Shown piece by piece: positions 17,705 through 28,347 of a DNA stretch of 64,000 nucleotides. The first letter of the stretch is position 1. Every line of letters starts with the position of its first letter. The notes beneath the pieces were generated by a model. That model had not been told where the DNA came from. It worked only from the letters and a program-made list of their open reading frames with translations, and made no database searches. The stretch comes from Phymorhynchus buccinoides (taxonomy: Eukaryota; Mollusca; Gastropoda; Neogastropoda; Raphitomidae): the NCBI GenBank assembly GCA_017654935.2, contig CM065713.1, positions 22,817,479 to 22,881,478 on the forward strand, given 5' to 3'. Position numbers and translations under genes: made by a program.

Positions 17705-18965
17705 GGCAATATGGCCTGGGAACGCAGAAGAAGAAGAAGGCACCGATCATGTGAGACGCAGCTCCTGGAGCTGGTGAGCGAACTGCATGGTGGACAACTT
17801 GGAGGAGAACAAGCAGACAGACATCCTGGTCATGGATTTTGCTAAGGCATTTGATCGGGTCAACCACAGCCTCCTTCTCCACAAGTTGCACCCATACGAC
17901 ATCAGAAGGGACGTAAATTGCTGGGTGAGAAACTTCCTTTCAGACAGACGCCAGGCAGTAGTGGTTGAGGGAGCACAGTCCGAATTTGTACCAGTCAAGT
18001 CAGGCGTGCCTCAGGGTTCAGTCCTTGGACCATGTCTTTTCTCGATGAACATCAACGACTTACCTGAAACAATGTCCTCAAACACAAGACTGTTCGCTGA
18101 CGACACAGCAATGCACAGGATAGCAGCCTCCCAGCAGAACCAAGAACAACCGCAACAAGACCTACATCTGGCAGAATGGGAGGAAAGCTGGGGCATGAAG
18201 TTTCACCCTGGGAAGTGCACTGTCCTGCCTGTGTCCCCTGTCAAGTACCTGGGAATCAACATCCAAAAGGACATCAGTTGGGACACCCATGTTAAAAAAA
18301 TAATAGCAAAGGCGAACAGAATGCTCAGGTTCCTGCATCACAACTTAAAGGTCAGCTTGACGGAACTGAGAGGACGAGCGTACCTGGCATTGGTCAGGCC
18401 CCTGCTCGAGTATGCATGTTCCGTTTGGGACCTTTACACGAAGAGGCTTGTGGATAAGATCGAAGCAGTTCAGAGAAGGGCGTCTCGCTTTGTGCTCAAC
18501 CGCTACCACAACACCTCAAGCGTGAGTGACATATATATCTGTTTGGGTTGGCCCAAGCTGGAACAACGCAGGAAGGCTGACAATGCTGTATAAAATCCAG
18601 CACGACCTTGTCCAAGTCAGCAACAGCAGAATCCATCCAGTAATAAGCCGACAGAGAAGGGGACACAACCAGCAACTTAGTGTTATAGTGGGAATCACTC
18701 AAGAGCAGGCGGCAGAGGACCAGGTAAGCTGTACACGATCAGCACAGATGCTGTACACTGCCCAAATCTGAAAGCAAAGCTGGTGTCGCTTCCATCTCGG
18801 CAAAGGCGTGGTCACCACCTGCAGTTCCAGAGCATTCAGTGCCACACAAAATATAGATCCAACTCTTTCCTGAGGGAGTGGAACGAACTGTGGCAAGATT
18901 CTCTTGCAGCCTTCACTACTGAAGTGCGTGGCGCGTCAGGGTTGCAGGCTGCACACTATTAACAC
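17705..18965 (+). pseudogene. LINE reverse transcriptase, 5'-truncated and frameshifted
   Basis: The main frame 17787-18593 (268 codons) has the palm motifs LVMDFAKAFDRVNHSLL, GVPQGSVLGPCLF and the catalytic LFADDTAM, followed by the thumb-like LLEYACSVWD and EAVQRRASRFV. Upstream, CETQLLELVSELH lies in another frame (shift near 17787). Downstream, LTMLYKIQHDLVQV and SRQRRGH lie in a third (shift near 18570). No endonuclease domain. A non-LTR element of CR1/Jockey type. Copy B (53762-55020) appears identical across it. Confidence 0.85.
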
Positions 18966-19194
18966 ACCAGTTCCCTCCCCCCCCTCCCCTATCCCCTGAC
19001 CCTTGTTTCCTACCACCACCACTGCCAACTGGAATGTGTCCACCATCGGAACCCCTCTTTTTCAGGTCAGGTAGTTAGGACATTAGGCCTCGCAGCCTCT
19101 TCACTGTCCTTTCATTTTTGTTTGAACTTTTGCACAGCTGAGAGGTTTTTATATTTTGTTTTTGGCAAATCTGCCTTTTAGTCATGCTCATATT

Positions 19195-19400
19195 GCAGTT
19201 TTGATATGTTGGTGTATTTATCAAGGAGGTTTTTGAATTATGTTAGATTCTGTGCTCGTTTAATATGTGCACGAAGAGTATTTCAAAACTTTGTTACTCT
19301 GCTAGAAAAGAATTTTTTCTTAATTTTAGTTCGGCTAGACTGGGTTAGTATTGAAATTAATCAGTTGTTACCTGGAACAAAGATTTAGTAGGCCTATTGC
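19195..19400 (-). pseudogene. LINE reverse-transcriptase C-terminal fragment
   Basis: The minus strand reads SRVTKFWNTLRAHIKRAQNL, then FKNLLDKYTN, with a stop between. This is the same C-terminal motif as at 14690 and 15785. Preceding GGCCTCGCAGCCTC sequence (19080-19110) resembles 15715-15735, probably shared 3' UTR. Confidence 0.65.
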
Positions 19401-19960
19401 TATCACTGTGAAAAATTTGTGTGTTTATGCTTTATCACTAATATTAGTAATAATATTAGATCCCATGAATTTTCAGTCTTTTTTTTTTTTAAGGTACCAG
19501 AATGGTCAGCTCATTGACCGTGGGCTCTTAAGTCTGAAGTTAAGAGAAGAAGAAGAGGATTTAACAACCAAATTCCTCAAAATTTGATTCAAATGTCGAA
19601 ATGATTTTTGTTGTTGTTAGTATTTTATACAACTAATATAGTATAGGAACGTTAGAATCTGGGTCAAACCGCAGCGATCTTTACCGTCTAAAAGTTTCAC
19701 CCCGATTTTGCCGAAGTGCAAAACGGTCACTTCCTTTGCTTGTTTTTATTGGTGGTTATTCTTGGCGCTGACCATCCGAGATTTCTTTCTTTCTGGAACA
19801 GTGGAAGCAGACACTAACCCGGTCATTCGGGAACGATCTTTTTTTTACGCGAAGACGGCCGATCGCGAGAGACAAGCGCTCCAATATTTGGGTCTGATTC
19901 CTCCGTCGCATACAACTGAACGGTAAATCTGATCTTAATGAAATTAATAGCAAGATAGAT
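19400..19960. other. Intergenic, nothing recognised
   Basis: It contains a GAAGAAGAAGAGG tail-like stretch (19545-19560) after CATTGACCGTGGGCTC, possibly the end of an unrecognised retroelement. No gene is supported. Confidence 0.35.
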
Positions 19961-19964
19961 TCAA

Positions 19965-20260
19965 CCAATTTGCTACAAGTGTGTGCAAAATTTGGTGCAT
20001 GTAAGTTTATAATCAGGTACTTTGCGAGGTTAATCAAATCGGAGGTACCCTGCAGAAGAAATACCCTGCAGAAGAAAAGTCTCCGTCAATCTCACTCAGC
20101 TTCATACGACATCCCTAGCCATAGAACTCAATACAGACAGTCCACTTTCTTTCCTCGCACTATCCCGCAGTGGAACGGCCTCCCTGAGGAAGTTGCCTCC
20201 ACCCAGTCCTTGGAGGCCTTCAAGAGGGGCCTCCAAAAGCACCTCTACTAAACAACCATT
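19965..20260 (+). pseudogene. LINE reverse-transcriptase C-terminal fragment
   Basis: Plus-strand residues SASYDIPSHRTQYRQSTFFP and TIPQWNGLPEEVASTQSLEA, ending FKRGLQKHLY and a stop, form the typical terminal motif of a non-LTR reverse transcriptase. The 3' flank is C-rich. The catalytic region is absent. Confidence 0.75.
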
Positions 20261-20800
20261 CCTCTGCCTTCCCCTCCCCACCTCCAACCCCTGCATCCCC
20301 ACACCTAAAAAAAAACCCACCCCAAAACACCCAGATGCCCCCCCCCCCCCCCCCTTGTTTTTGCATGCATGTATTGTCCCCTAAATACAAATACTCCTGT
20401 GCATGCATCATGTGGGGCCCGTGTTTCCCCGGTTGATCTGGGGGGACTAAGCGGTCGTGCATGACACTCTACATGCATCATGTGTGGCCCTGTCCCTGGC
20501 CAGTCTGGGTACATTTAACGGTCGGGCATGACCTTTAACTCGTCTTTCCCTCTATCACACCCACCCACCCCAACCCCCCTCCATCCCTTCTTCAAATCAA
20601 ATCCTCACATATTTAACTCTTTTTTTTCCGGTTTTAAATTTCATTAATTCTTTCTACATGGTAAACTGTGTATCTGTGAATACTCAGTTATTTCCTGACT
20701 GTCTTGCAATCATTTCTTTCTTTCTATTTCCCCATAATGTTATTATTTCGCTTTGTAGTTATTGTACTCTATCTTTTGCTATTTTTCTCTTTTTCGTACT
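20261..20800. repeat. C-rich 3' flank with a direct repeat
   Basis: Poly-C near 20338-20354 is followed by two related units (about 20396-20462 and 20471-20532). Both carry TGCATCATGTG.GGCCC and a GGTCGTGCATGAC/GGTCGGGCATGACC end. It probably belongs to the LINE 3' UTR upstream. Confidence 0.5.
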
Positions 20801-20807
20801 ACCCCCT

Positions 20808-21045
20808 GTCGCATGAAAAAAGGTAGCTCGTAAAAATAAAAAGCTCGCTACTATGAGAGTCTGTATTTGCGACAACCACAAATTTTCACTTTTTCTGTAC
20901 TTTAACCATTTAACTAACTCTAACCCTAACCCAAACCCTAACCCAAGAAAAAAGTGAAATTTGTGGTTCATGCTCAATGTCGCAAATATACACTGTTATA
21001 GGTAGCGATCTTTTTATTTTTACGAGCTACCTATTTTCATGCGAC
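20808..21045. mobile_element. MITE present in copy A only
   Basis: The left end GTCGCATGAAAAAAGGTAGC and right end GCTACCTATTTTCATGCGAC are inverted over about 45 bp. The arms surround a centre containing two CTAACCC-type telomere-like tracts. Flanks are ACCCCCT and ACCCCT, and copy B has one uninterrupted ACCCCCTAAAG near 56869. About 238 bp, no coding capacity. Confidence 0.85.
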
Positions 21046-21249
21046 ACACCCCTAAAGTGCAGCAGAACCTTCAGCGTGTTGAAGTTGGCTGCCTAAGAGA
21101 AGAAGAAGACCATGTCCGACATTTTATTTTTCTTCTTGCCGCGTCACACTGACGATCGAGTGGATCAACTTTTTCTTATATGTAGCTCATGTAAAAAAGG
21201 CTATCATTTTAAAACGTCGTAGCTTTCTCAATTTTCGACCGATTAATTT

Positions 21250-21350
21250 TGATAATTTGGGTATCATTTTAAAGGTCTTTTCGAGCTCTTTCCATTGACA
21301 TAAATTTCATTAGGATTTGACAATAAATAAATAAAATAAATTGTTTTACC
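21250..21350. repeat. Copy of the window-edge repeat
   Basis: Matches 1-110 with AAAGGTCTTTTCGAGCTC and TAAATTTCATTAGGATTTGA. Copy B's equivalent extends further (to about 57235) through ATAACCATCCTAATTCAG, which is deleted here. Confidence 0.6.
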
Positions 21351-21660
21351 TTGGTTAGGATCAATTTGCAGGACCCACTTAATGCATCTTACAATGAAAA
21401 TGCTTTTCGTTGGACACTTTCACTTTGCAGCAGAATCTTCAACGTGATGAACATCATGAAGTTGGCTGAAGAAGAAGTTCAAAAAGAAGAAGTAGGTCTG
21501 GTTTCTTTCCTATTTGAAATAGGGCCACCTGCGACAGAGCCTAGCATTTCCCACACGGAAGTGCATCAGTAACACAGACTAGTTATCGCCCTTTCACTAT
21601 AAACGGTCCGAGTCCGCAGGTGAAACATCACAAACAAAAACATACACACAGAAACAATAC

Positions 21661-21792
<132 letters not shown>

Positions 21793-22088
21793 ACACACAT
21801 GAATTTATTTATTAAGACAACTTTTATAGCGCCTAATCTTTAAGCTCTAAGCGCTTTACAGAAATCACTAAAATGAATAGTAAACACAATGAACAAAAAG
21901 TATACATCAAACATTGACCAACACCCCCCTTCCCTGATCCCTCAGTCAATTTCCCAATCACGCCCAAATAATGAATGACATAATCTACAGTACACTTTCG
22001 CAACCAACTTGAAACACACACACTGATGGACACTTAAAGACGCCCAGGCCACACTATTAACAAATCACACCCACACCCACACTTATAA

Positions 22089-22352
22089 TGATAGAGAGAG
22101 AAAGAGAACTAGAGAGAGAAAGAGAACGAGAGAGAGAAAGAGAAAGAGACAGACATACAGACAGAGAAAGACAGAGACGGAGACACAGAGCCAGACAGAG
22201 GGACAGACAGAGAAAGAGACAAGAGAGAGACACACAAACAGAGACAGAGATATATAGGACTGAAATACAGTTGCATGCATCATAAAATAACAACTTACTA
22301 TAATTTGTACATACAATAGTCACAAAAAAGGCACATAATATTCAATATTAAT

Positions 22353-22418
<66 letters not shown>

Positions 22419-22644
22419 ACACGCACGCACACACGCACGCGCACACACACAGACACACACGATTAGTGGAAAAAACCCATTAAATGAATGACACTCACAC
22501 ACATACTAATAAAATAGCATTTTAAAACACTTATAACGTAAAATCATTTTAAAACAGTGAGACAAAATGGATAAAGAAATAAAAAGACACAAGTACATAA
22601 AATGTTAACAATATTAAAAGTCACCCATCCAGCCCATCCTTTCA

Positions 22645-22675
<31 letters not shown>

Positions 22676-22756
22676 GCGCGCGCGCGCACACACACACTGA
22701 CGCACGCACACACACGCACACACGCACACACACGCACACACGCACACACACACACA

Positions 22757-22792
<36 letters not shown>

Positions 22793-22793
22793 T

Positions 22794-22827
<34 letters not shown>

Positions 22828-22870
22828 CACACACACGCACGCATGCGCGCATGTACACACACGCACGCGC
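22089..22870. repeat. GA-, CA- and CGCA-rich arrays in LINE 3' UTR
   Basis: GA-rich 22089-22245, pure CA 22355-22416, then CA/CG alternation 22650-22870 including about nine CGCA units (22757-22793) and a CGCGCGCG core near 22675. All are absent from copy B. The long Cys/Val or Ser/Leu frames across them are artefacts of dinucleotide repeats. Confidence 0.9.
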
Positions 22871-23270
22871 TCACATGCACTCATCCATTGTGCATCATTG
22901 ACCGTAGCGGCAGAGAGCAGAAGCAGAAAGAAGAAAATGGACAAAAAGGAAAGTAATGCATAAAAGCAGAAGAGGGAGCGTAAAAGAAGGAAGGAGTTGG
23001 GGATAGAGACGGGGATAGAGAGGAGCAGAGAGAAAACGGAGAGACAAAGAGTGAGAGACGAGTAGACAAAGTGGGGAGGGGGGGGGGGAGAAGTTAAGAA
23101 AAAGAGCAAGGGGGTGGGGAGGGGGGACAGATGGACAGGCATACAGAGTGACAGACACGTTGACACAGAGAGAGAGAGAGAGGGGATAGAGAGAGAGAGA
23201 GGGGGGGGGGGGGGCAGACAGACAAACAGACCAACAGACGGAAAGACATAAGGGAGACAGTAGACCGATT

Positions 23271-25475
23271 TCAATCGAGGTTGTGGGACTGGCGGAAATA
23301 GTGGGTTTTTAGAGCGGTTTTGAAGCGTGGAAGTGTTTCTGAGTTGCGAGTGGTGAATGGGAGCTGATTCCATGTTTTCGGTGCGGTGAAAGAGAACGTG
23401 CGGTTGCCATAGGTCTTTGTTTTGGGTCGAGGAAGAGTGAAAGTTCGATTGTCTGAAGAGGAGCGGAGTAGTCTGGTAGGAGAGTAGATGTGCAGAAGAT
23501 CAGAGAGATAGGCAGGAAAGTAGGGATCGGTGACAGATTTGAAACAGAGTGTAGATATTTTGTGATCGACTCGAGCAGAAATGGGAAGCCAGTGAAGGTT
23601 CTGTAGGAGAGGCTGGGCGTGTTCATGTTTTTTAACCTTGAATACTAGTCGGGCTGCAGAGTTTTGGACCTTTTGGAGTTTGTCAAGAAGATAGTGTGGG
23701 ATGCCAGAGAGGAGGGAGTTGCAATAATCGAACTTGGACAGAACCAGAGAACAGACAAGCGTTTTGGCTGCATCGAAGGTAAGAAGGTGGCGAATGCTGC
23801 TGATTTTCCTGAGTTCGTGGTATGCAGAGCGACAGATGTTTGAGACGTGTGTGTCCATGGAAAGAGTGTTGGAGAATGTGACCCCTAGGTTTCTTGCTGT
23901 GGAGGAGAACTGTATGTTGGTGTTGCCGACTAAAATAGAAGAAGGAGCAGAGTCTGACAATGGTTTATGCTGGGAACGGACAAGGAGGGCTTCAGTTTTA
24001 TCATCATTGAGTTTGAGTTTGTTTGTGGTCATCCAGTGTTTGATGTCTGTGATGCAGTCCTGAGTCTGGTTGATTGTATCTTGAATCTGATCTGGTGGTG
24101 AAGAGGCATGTAGTTGTTGGTCGTCAGCAAAGGACTGACTAGGGATGTCATGCTGGGCAGTGATAGAAGTGAGAGGCTTTGAGTACAGAGTGAAAAGAGC
24201 GGGGCCCAAGACTGACCCTTGTGGGACACCAAACTCCAAGAGAGAAGGCGGGGACTGGTGGTTACGGGTTGATACAGTTTGTGTTCTGTTGGAGAGATAG
24301 GATGAGATCCACGTCAGTGCAGTACCAGAGATGCCATAGGAATAGGAGAGACGATCAGTGAGAATGGAGTGGTCTATTGTGTCAAATGCTGCAGAGAGAT
24401 CTAATAGGGTAAGAACAGAGAGTTTTCCAGAGTCAGCAGAGTGAAGGAGGTCGTTCATGACTTTGAGGAGAGCTGTTTCAGTGCTGTGGGAAGGGCGATA
24501 GGCAGACTGAGAGACAGGGAAGAGGTTGTTGCTGTGCAGGTATTCAGAGAGCTGCAGGAGAACGATCTTTTCTGTGATTTTTGACATGAAAGAGAGGTTG
24601 CTGACAGGGCGGTAGTTTTTTTTAGGTTGTTTGCTTCTAGAGTTGGTTTTTTGAGGAGTGGTGTTACTATTGCTTGTTTGTAGAGATCTGGGAAAGTGCC
24701 AGACTGCAAGGAACTGTTGATGATGGAGGTCAGAGCAGGAAGGAGCACATCGACACATTCAACCAAAAGGGGTGTGGGGATGGGGTCCAGAGCACACGTT
24801 TTGGGCTTGGCCTTTTTGATGATCGCTCTCACCTCGTCCTCTGAGATAGTCCGAAAGTCACAAAAAGAGGACGAGATGAAAGGTTCATCAGCATAGAGAG
24901 GACTGGTGGTGGACGGGCCTGACTTATCGAGTTCTTCTCTAATTAACTTAATTTTGTTGGTAAAATACTCGGCGAAGGCATCAGGAAGGTCACTGGAAGA
25001 AATGTCCGTTGGAAGGGTGAAGTCTCTGCTCCTGCCAAGCAAACGATCACTGTTCAGGAACAGAGACCTCGAGGTCGTGCTGCCCTCGATCAAAGAGCTC
25101 CAGTACTCTTCCTTGGCGTGCTGGACAATCTCGGTCACTGCGTCCTTTGCCATCAGGAAGATCTGATGGTGCACTGTCAGGCCAGTTTTTGACCACTTCC
25201 TCTCAGCACGGCGACGCACTCGTTTTGCCTCACGCAAAGTGTCACTGACGGCCGAATACCAGGGCGATGTGCGGCCAGAGGGCACACGTCGCTCCGTGGC
25301 AGGGGCGTGCTTGTCCAGCAGTCCCCTCAGGCCGTCGTCCAGCTGCTGGGCGCTGATGTCGGGTCCGCCGTCTTCCAGCATGGACTGGATGTCGGCCATG
25401 AAGGCGACCCTGTCGATGGCCTTGATGTCCCGGACGGTGCGGAGCACAGGCTGCCTCCTGGGGCGGGACACCAGA
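23271..25475 (-). pseudogene. LINE ORF2-like reverse transcriptase with one frameshift
   Basis: About 735 codons in two overlapping frames. The first (25475 to ~24620) covers the linker and fingers: LREAKRVRRRAERKW, ALDPIPTPLLVECVDVLLPA, LYKQAIVTPLLKK. The second (~24622 to 23271) has NYRPVSNLSFMSKITEKIV, LLDLSAAFDTIDHSIL, FGVPQGSVLGPALF, catalytic SFADDQQL and the tail RTFSFTAPKTWNQLPF. The shift falls at an 8-base run (24616-24623), so one indel, or a sequencing error, separates the frames. The endonuclease is missing, the usual 5' truncation. Family CR1/L2-like by motifs. Confidence 0.85.
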
Positions 25476-25493
25476 ATGAATGCGCATGTGCAC

Positions 25494-25533
25494 ACACACA
25501 CACACACACAGACACATGCGTGCACACACATAC
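25494..25533. repeat. (CA)n microsatellite
   Basis: Begins 3' of the LINE insertion point. The copy B equivalent is longer and interrupted by TCTGATGCGCGCGCACG (57635-57690). Confidence 0.85.
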
Positions 25534-25877
25534 ATCAAATTAAATTGAATACATAACAAACCACTCAGTGATAAAGTATTTTCAAAATGCAAGATTTATT
25601 CAAATAAATTTGTGACCATAGTTATATTCAGTCAGCTTTTTGCATTGCAAAACCTCATTGTCAATATACATACAGTGTACCAACAACTAAGAATCTTGAA
25701 TAAAAACAAAGAAAACAAGAGGCAAAGCCTTCAAGGCTCACTCGAACAGGCACACGTGGGACAACAACAAAGATTGAGGGGGGTGTCTAAAGTACAAAAT
25801 TGCCAGTAAAATTTTAAAGTACAAATGAAACTATCGTTAATGGATACAACTAACAAAAAAAAGAAAAAAAAAGTAAC
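25534..25877. other. Intergenic, nothing recognised
   Basis: AT-rich, nearly identical to 57716-58059. No coding or structural signal beyond short frames. Confidence 0.4.
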
Positions 25878-25938
25878 CGTGCCGAGAATCGGACCCAGAA
25901 CCCTTGGCATGACAGACAGACACTCTATCGAGGCTTTC
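25878..25938 (-). pseudogene. tRNA-like pseudogene, deleted in D-arm
   Basis: Minus strand reads from CCTCGAT to a T-arm CTGGGTCCGATTCTCGG, with a CTGTCAT anticodon-like loop (GTC, Asp-like). Compared with copy B (58060-58131) it lacks 11 bp covering most of the D-arm. The acceptor stem barely pairs even in copy B, so it is a relic or SINE head and not a working tRNA. Confidence 0.5.
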
Positions 25939-26327
25939 AGTGTTGATGAGTTTCTTAACTCATGTTGCCTGTTGAATACTCTCTAACCCACTAATCTAAA
26001 ATGTTATCGGTTAACAGTGTTGTTTTAAGTATTTAATTACTCAAATCATTATTGTTTGAAAGCTTGCATAACGTTAAAGTTTGAAGATTAGACCACGGAC
26101 GCAGCACACACACACACACACACATCCGAACAACCATCATACTATAGACTCACTTTGTGTTAACTTCGTTAACACGAGTGAGCCAAAAAGTGAAAAAGAA
26201 ACGCGCACACATATAGACATAAAAATTCAAGACGCAAGACCCCAAACCAAAAATGCAGAGACAAAAATTAGGAGAATGGACATTCAATCAACTCAATTTC
26301 ATATAATGGTAAAATACCAGCCTTTAA

Positions 26328-26626
26328 CCCTCTTGCATTCGCATTTGTTACATACAAAACTTCTTCTAGTGTTCAGATTCTTTCGCGCATTTTCGGGAAA
26401 AACTGTCTTTTGAAGCACACAGAGCGCCATACAGTTACCATCGCATCACTGAGAGTGAGAAGCTTCTTCATAGTGTGTGTAGAACAAGCCAGAAGTTAGT
26501 GCGTGATAAAAATGCCATCAGAGGGGGTCTCAGAGTGGGGGCAAGCTAGGGGCGGTTTTGGGGCGGCTTGAATACACAGAGGCAACTTCCGGCTGGGCGG
26601 TTTGGGCCGGAATAAATGCGAGAGGG
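26328..26626 (+). mobile_element. Second piggyBac-like MITE family, full copy
   Basis: TTAA at 26324-26327 and 26627-26630; ends CCCTCTTGCATT and AATGCGAGAGGG. The interior is G-rich toward the right (GGGGCGGTTTTGGGGCGGC). Terminal sequence is related in style to, but distinct from, the CCCTTTCACCGCC family. Confidence 0.8.
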
Positions 26627-26938
26627 TTAAAGTCATCAGCCTAATGAATGAATCAATCAATCACTCAATCCATTTCATTGCCTTTACACAAAGTAACGAA
26701 ATTCGCTGCCTGGCATGCACATTTGTCAAATAACTTTGACACGACACAAGTAACGATTAGGAAAAGCAATTTTACATTTGAACCCCTCAACTGCCAGAGA
26801 AAATAGACAAAATAATTGGGTAAACCATGACATGAAAACAACAACTGATAGAGCCAATCTGAAAAAAATTGTCTGGGTATATTACTCTCTTGATTGTGTT
26901 AGATCAAAAGCCAGCATATGAGGGTTATTCCTCTTCAT

Positions 26939-26966
26939 CTGATGACATCATCAGTGATGTCATCAG
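26939..26966. repeat. 28-bp hairpin, 12-bp perfect arms
   Basis: Arms CTGATGACATCA and TGATGTCATCAG with loop TCAG, conserved in copy B (59138-59165). The arms carry CRE/AP-1-like TGACATCA/TGATGTCA. With no gene nearby I assign no function. Confidence 0.6.
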
Positions 26967-27164
26967 CTCAGAACGTAATACGTTGGTGGCAGTCAATTGG
27001 GTTTTTGTTTTTTTAAAACACACACAGCAATAGCAATCCAACTCAATACTGAGCTCTAGATAATTGCTAAGAACAAGTGTTGTGCATAAAATTATAAAAG
27101 TATTATTCATAAACGCAAATAATCGAAACTTAGTCGTCCAAACACACACACATACACAAAAACA

Positions 27165-27552
27165 GTGTAGAGTGGCACAGTGGTAGCACGTTCGCTTCGT
27201 GTCAAGTAAACCCGAGTTCGAACCTGGGTACAGGGGATTTTTCCTCTCACTTTGCACAAGGCCTTGCGGTCTGAACGTGGAGTCTTTCGGATGAGACGAT
27301 AAACCAAGGGCCCATGTTCTCATGCACTTAGCACACGTTAAACCCAGTGGCAACGAAAAAGTTGTCATTTGGTCAAAATTTACCCCCTCCCTTCCTTCCT
27401 CATCAGTCACACAAACATTGCATGCAACAAACAAACAAAATTAAAAATTGGGTGGCGCGCCTCTGGCTGCGACTCGCTCTCTGTGTGGGAGCAATTTCAC
27501 AGAGACGCCTCTGTGACTATAATGTACCTAATCTAACCTAATCTAATCTAAC
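27165..27552 (+). mobile_element. tRNA-derived SINE with Nin-like domain, best head
   Basis: The most complete tRNA-like head: TGGCACAGTGGTAGCACG, GTTCGCTTCGTGTCAAG and GAGTTCGAACCTGGG. The Nin-like block GAACGTGGAGTCTTTCGGA, a body with TGGGTGGCGCGCCTCTGGC, and tandem TAATCTAAC tail units follow. Confidence 0.85.
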
Positions 27553-27826
27553 AAACACACACATTATAGGAAAGAGAATGCTGATTTGATGTTCACAAAT
27601 ATGCACATACTCTTCGTACAATGTCCTTTAGTTGTGCAGTTACCAAAATATAGAACAAAATTGTAACTGAAACAACCCCTTCTACACTCTATTCCAAAAT
27701 GCATTCTAAAGCACACGGCTGTGTTCAAAACAGATGTCAATAAGATAAGATTGTTAACTCCCCCCCAAAAAAGACAGAGCAAACTTCATTAGGTAAAATA
27801 TTTGATTAACTTGAACTTCACACGTT

Positions 27827-28207
27827 ATTATTAGGTACTTTATAGTCACAGAGGCGTGTCTGTGAAATTCGGGTTGCTCCCACCTGGAGAGCGCGTCGCA
27901 GCCAGAGGCGCGCCACCCAATTTTTGATTTTATTTTTTTTTTTTGCATGCGATTTTTGTCACTGATGAGGGGGGGGGGGGGGGGGGGTAAATTTTTTTTA
28001 CCAAATGACAACTTTTTCGTTGCCACTGGGTTTAACGTATGCTAAGTGCATGGGCACACGGGACCTCGGTTTTTCGTCTCATCCGAAAGACTCCACGTTC
28101 AGACCGTTAAGGCCTAGTGCAGAATGAGAGGAAAAAATCCCCTGTACCCAGGTTCGAACTCGGGTTTACTTGACACGAAGCGAACGCGATACCACTGTGC
28201 CACTCTA
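27827..28207 (-). mobile_element. tRNA-derived SINE with target duplication
   Basis: Flanked by CACACGTT at 27819-27826 and 28208-28215. Read on the minus strand it goes from TAGAGTGGCACAGTGGTATC to GTACCTAATAATAA. A G tract interrupts the middle (27969-27986). Confidence 0.87.
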
Positions 28208-28347
28208 CACACGTTGGACGCACACCCCACTACTTGTGAGATATCAAAACAAAAAAACACATTTTGATTTAGGTCCCCTGTATCAGTGTTTTCGGAATTA
28301 ACCCTTTGAAGTAACATAAAAATCAAGAGACACATAAAACAGCACAT

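Larger units (their letters stand above)
21802..25475 (-). mobile_element. 5'-truncated CR1/L2-like LINE, inserted in copy A only
   Basis: Minus-strand insertion bounded by GAAT on both sides. Copy A reads CATGAAT-element-GAATGAATGCGC, while copy B reads CATGAATGAATGCGC without interruption (near 57618). The 3' end begins TTATTTATTAAG and has CTTTTATAGCGCC, like other LINE tails in the window. The long 3' UTR (21802-23270) is full of GA and CA arrays. The coding part is listed separately. Confidence 0.85.

Noticed and set aside
17787..18593. Host gene interpretation of the 268-codon frame
   Set aside because: The FADD catalytic motif and flanking reverse-transcriptase motifs identify a LINE remnant, with frameshifts on both sides.
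20920..20950. CTAACCC tracts as a chromosome end or telomere fusion
   Set aside because: They are short, imperfect and internal to inverted-repeat elements here and at 29346, 36659 and 61561.
22642..23373. Long Cys/Val-, Ser/Leu- or Arg/Glu-rich frames over 21566-23373 and 57435-57774
   Set aside because: These are translations of CA, GA and related dinucleotide arrays.
27165..27240. Functional tRNA gene at the SINE head
   Set aside because: The head has promoter-like boxes but cannot form a proper acceptor or anticodon stem and is followed by SINE body sequence.
26925..27434. 169-codon minus-strand frame (also 59121-59606)
   Set aside because: It runs through a SINE and low-complexity sequence and shows no domain; it merely lacks stops.
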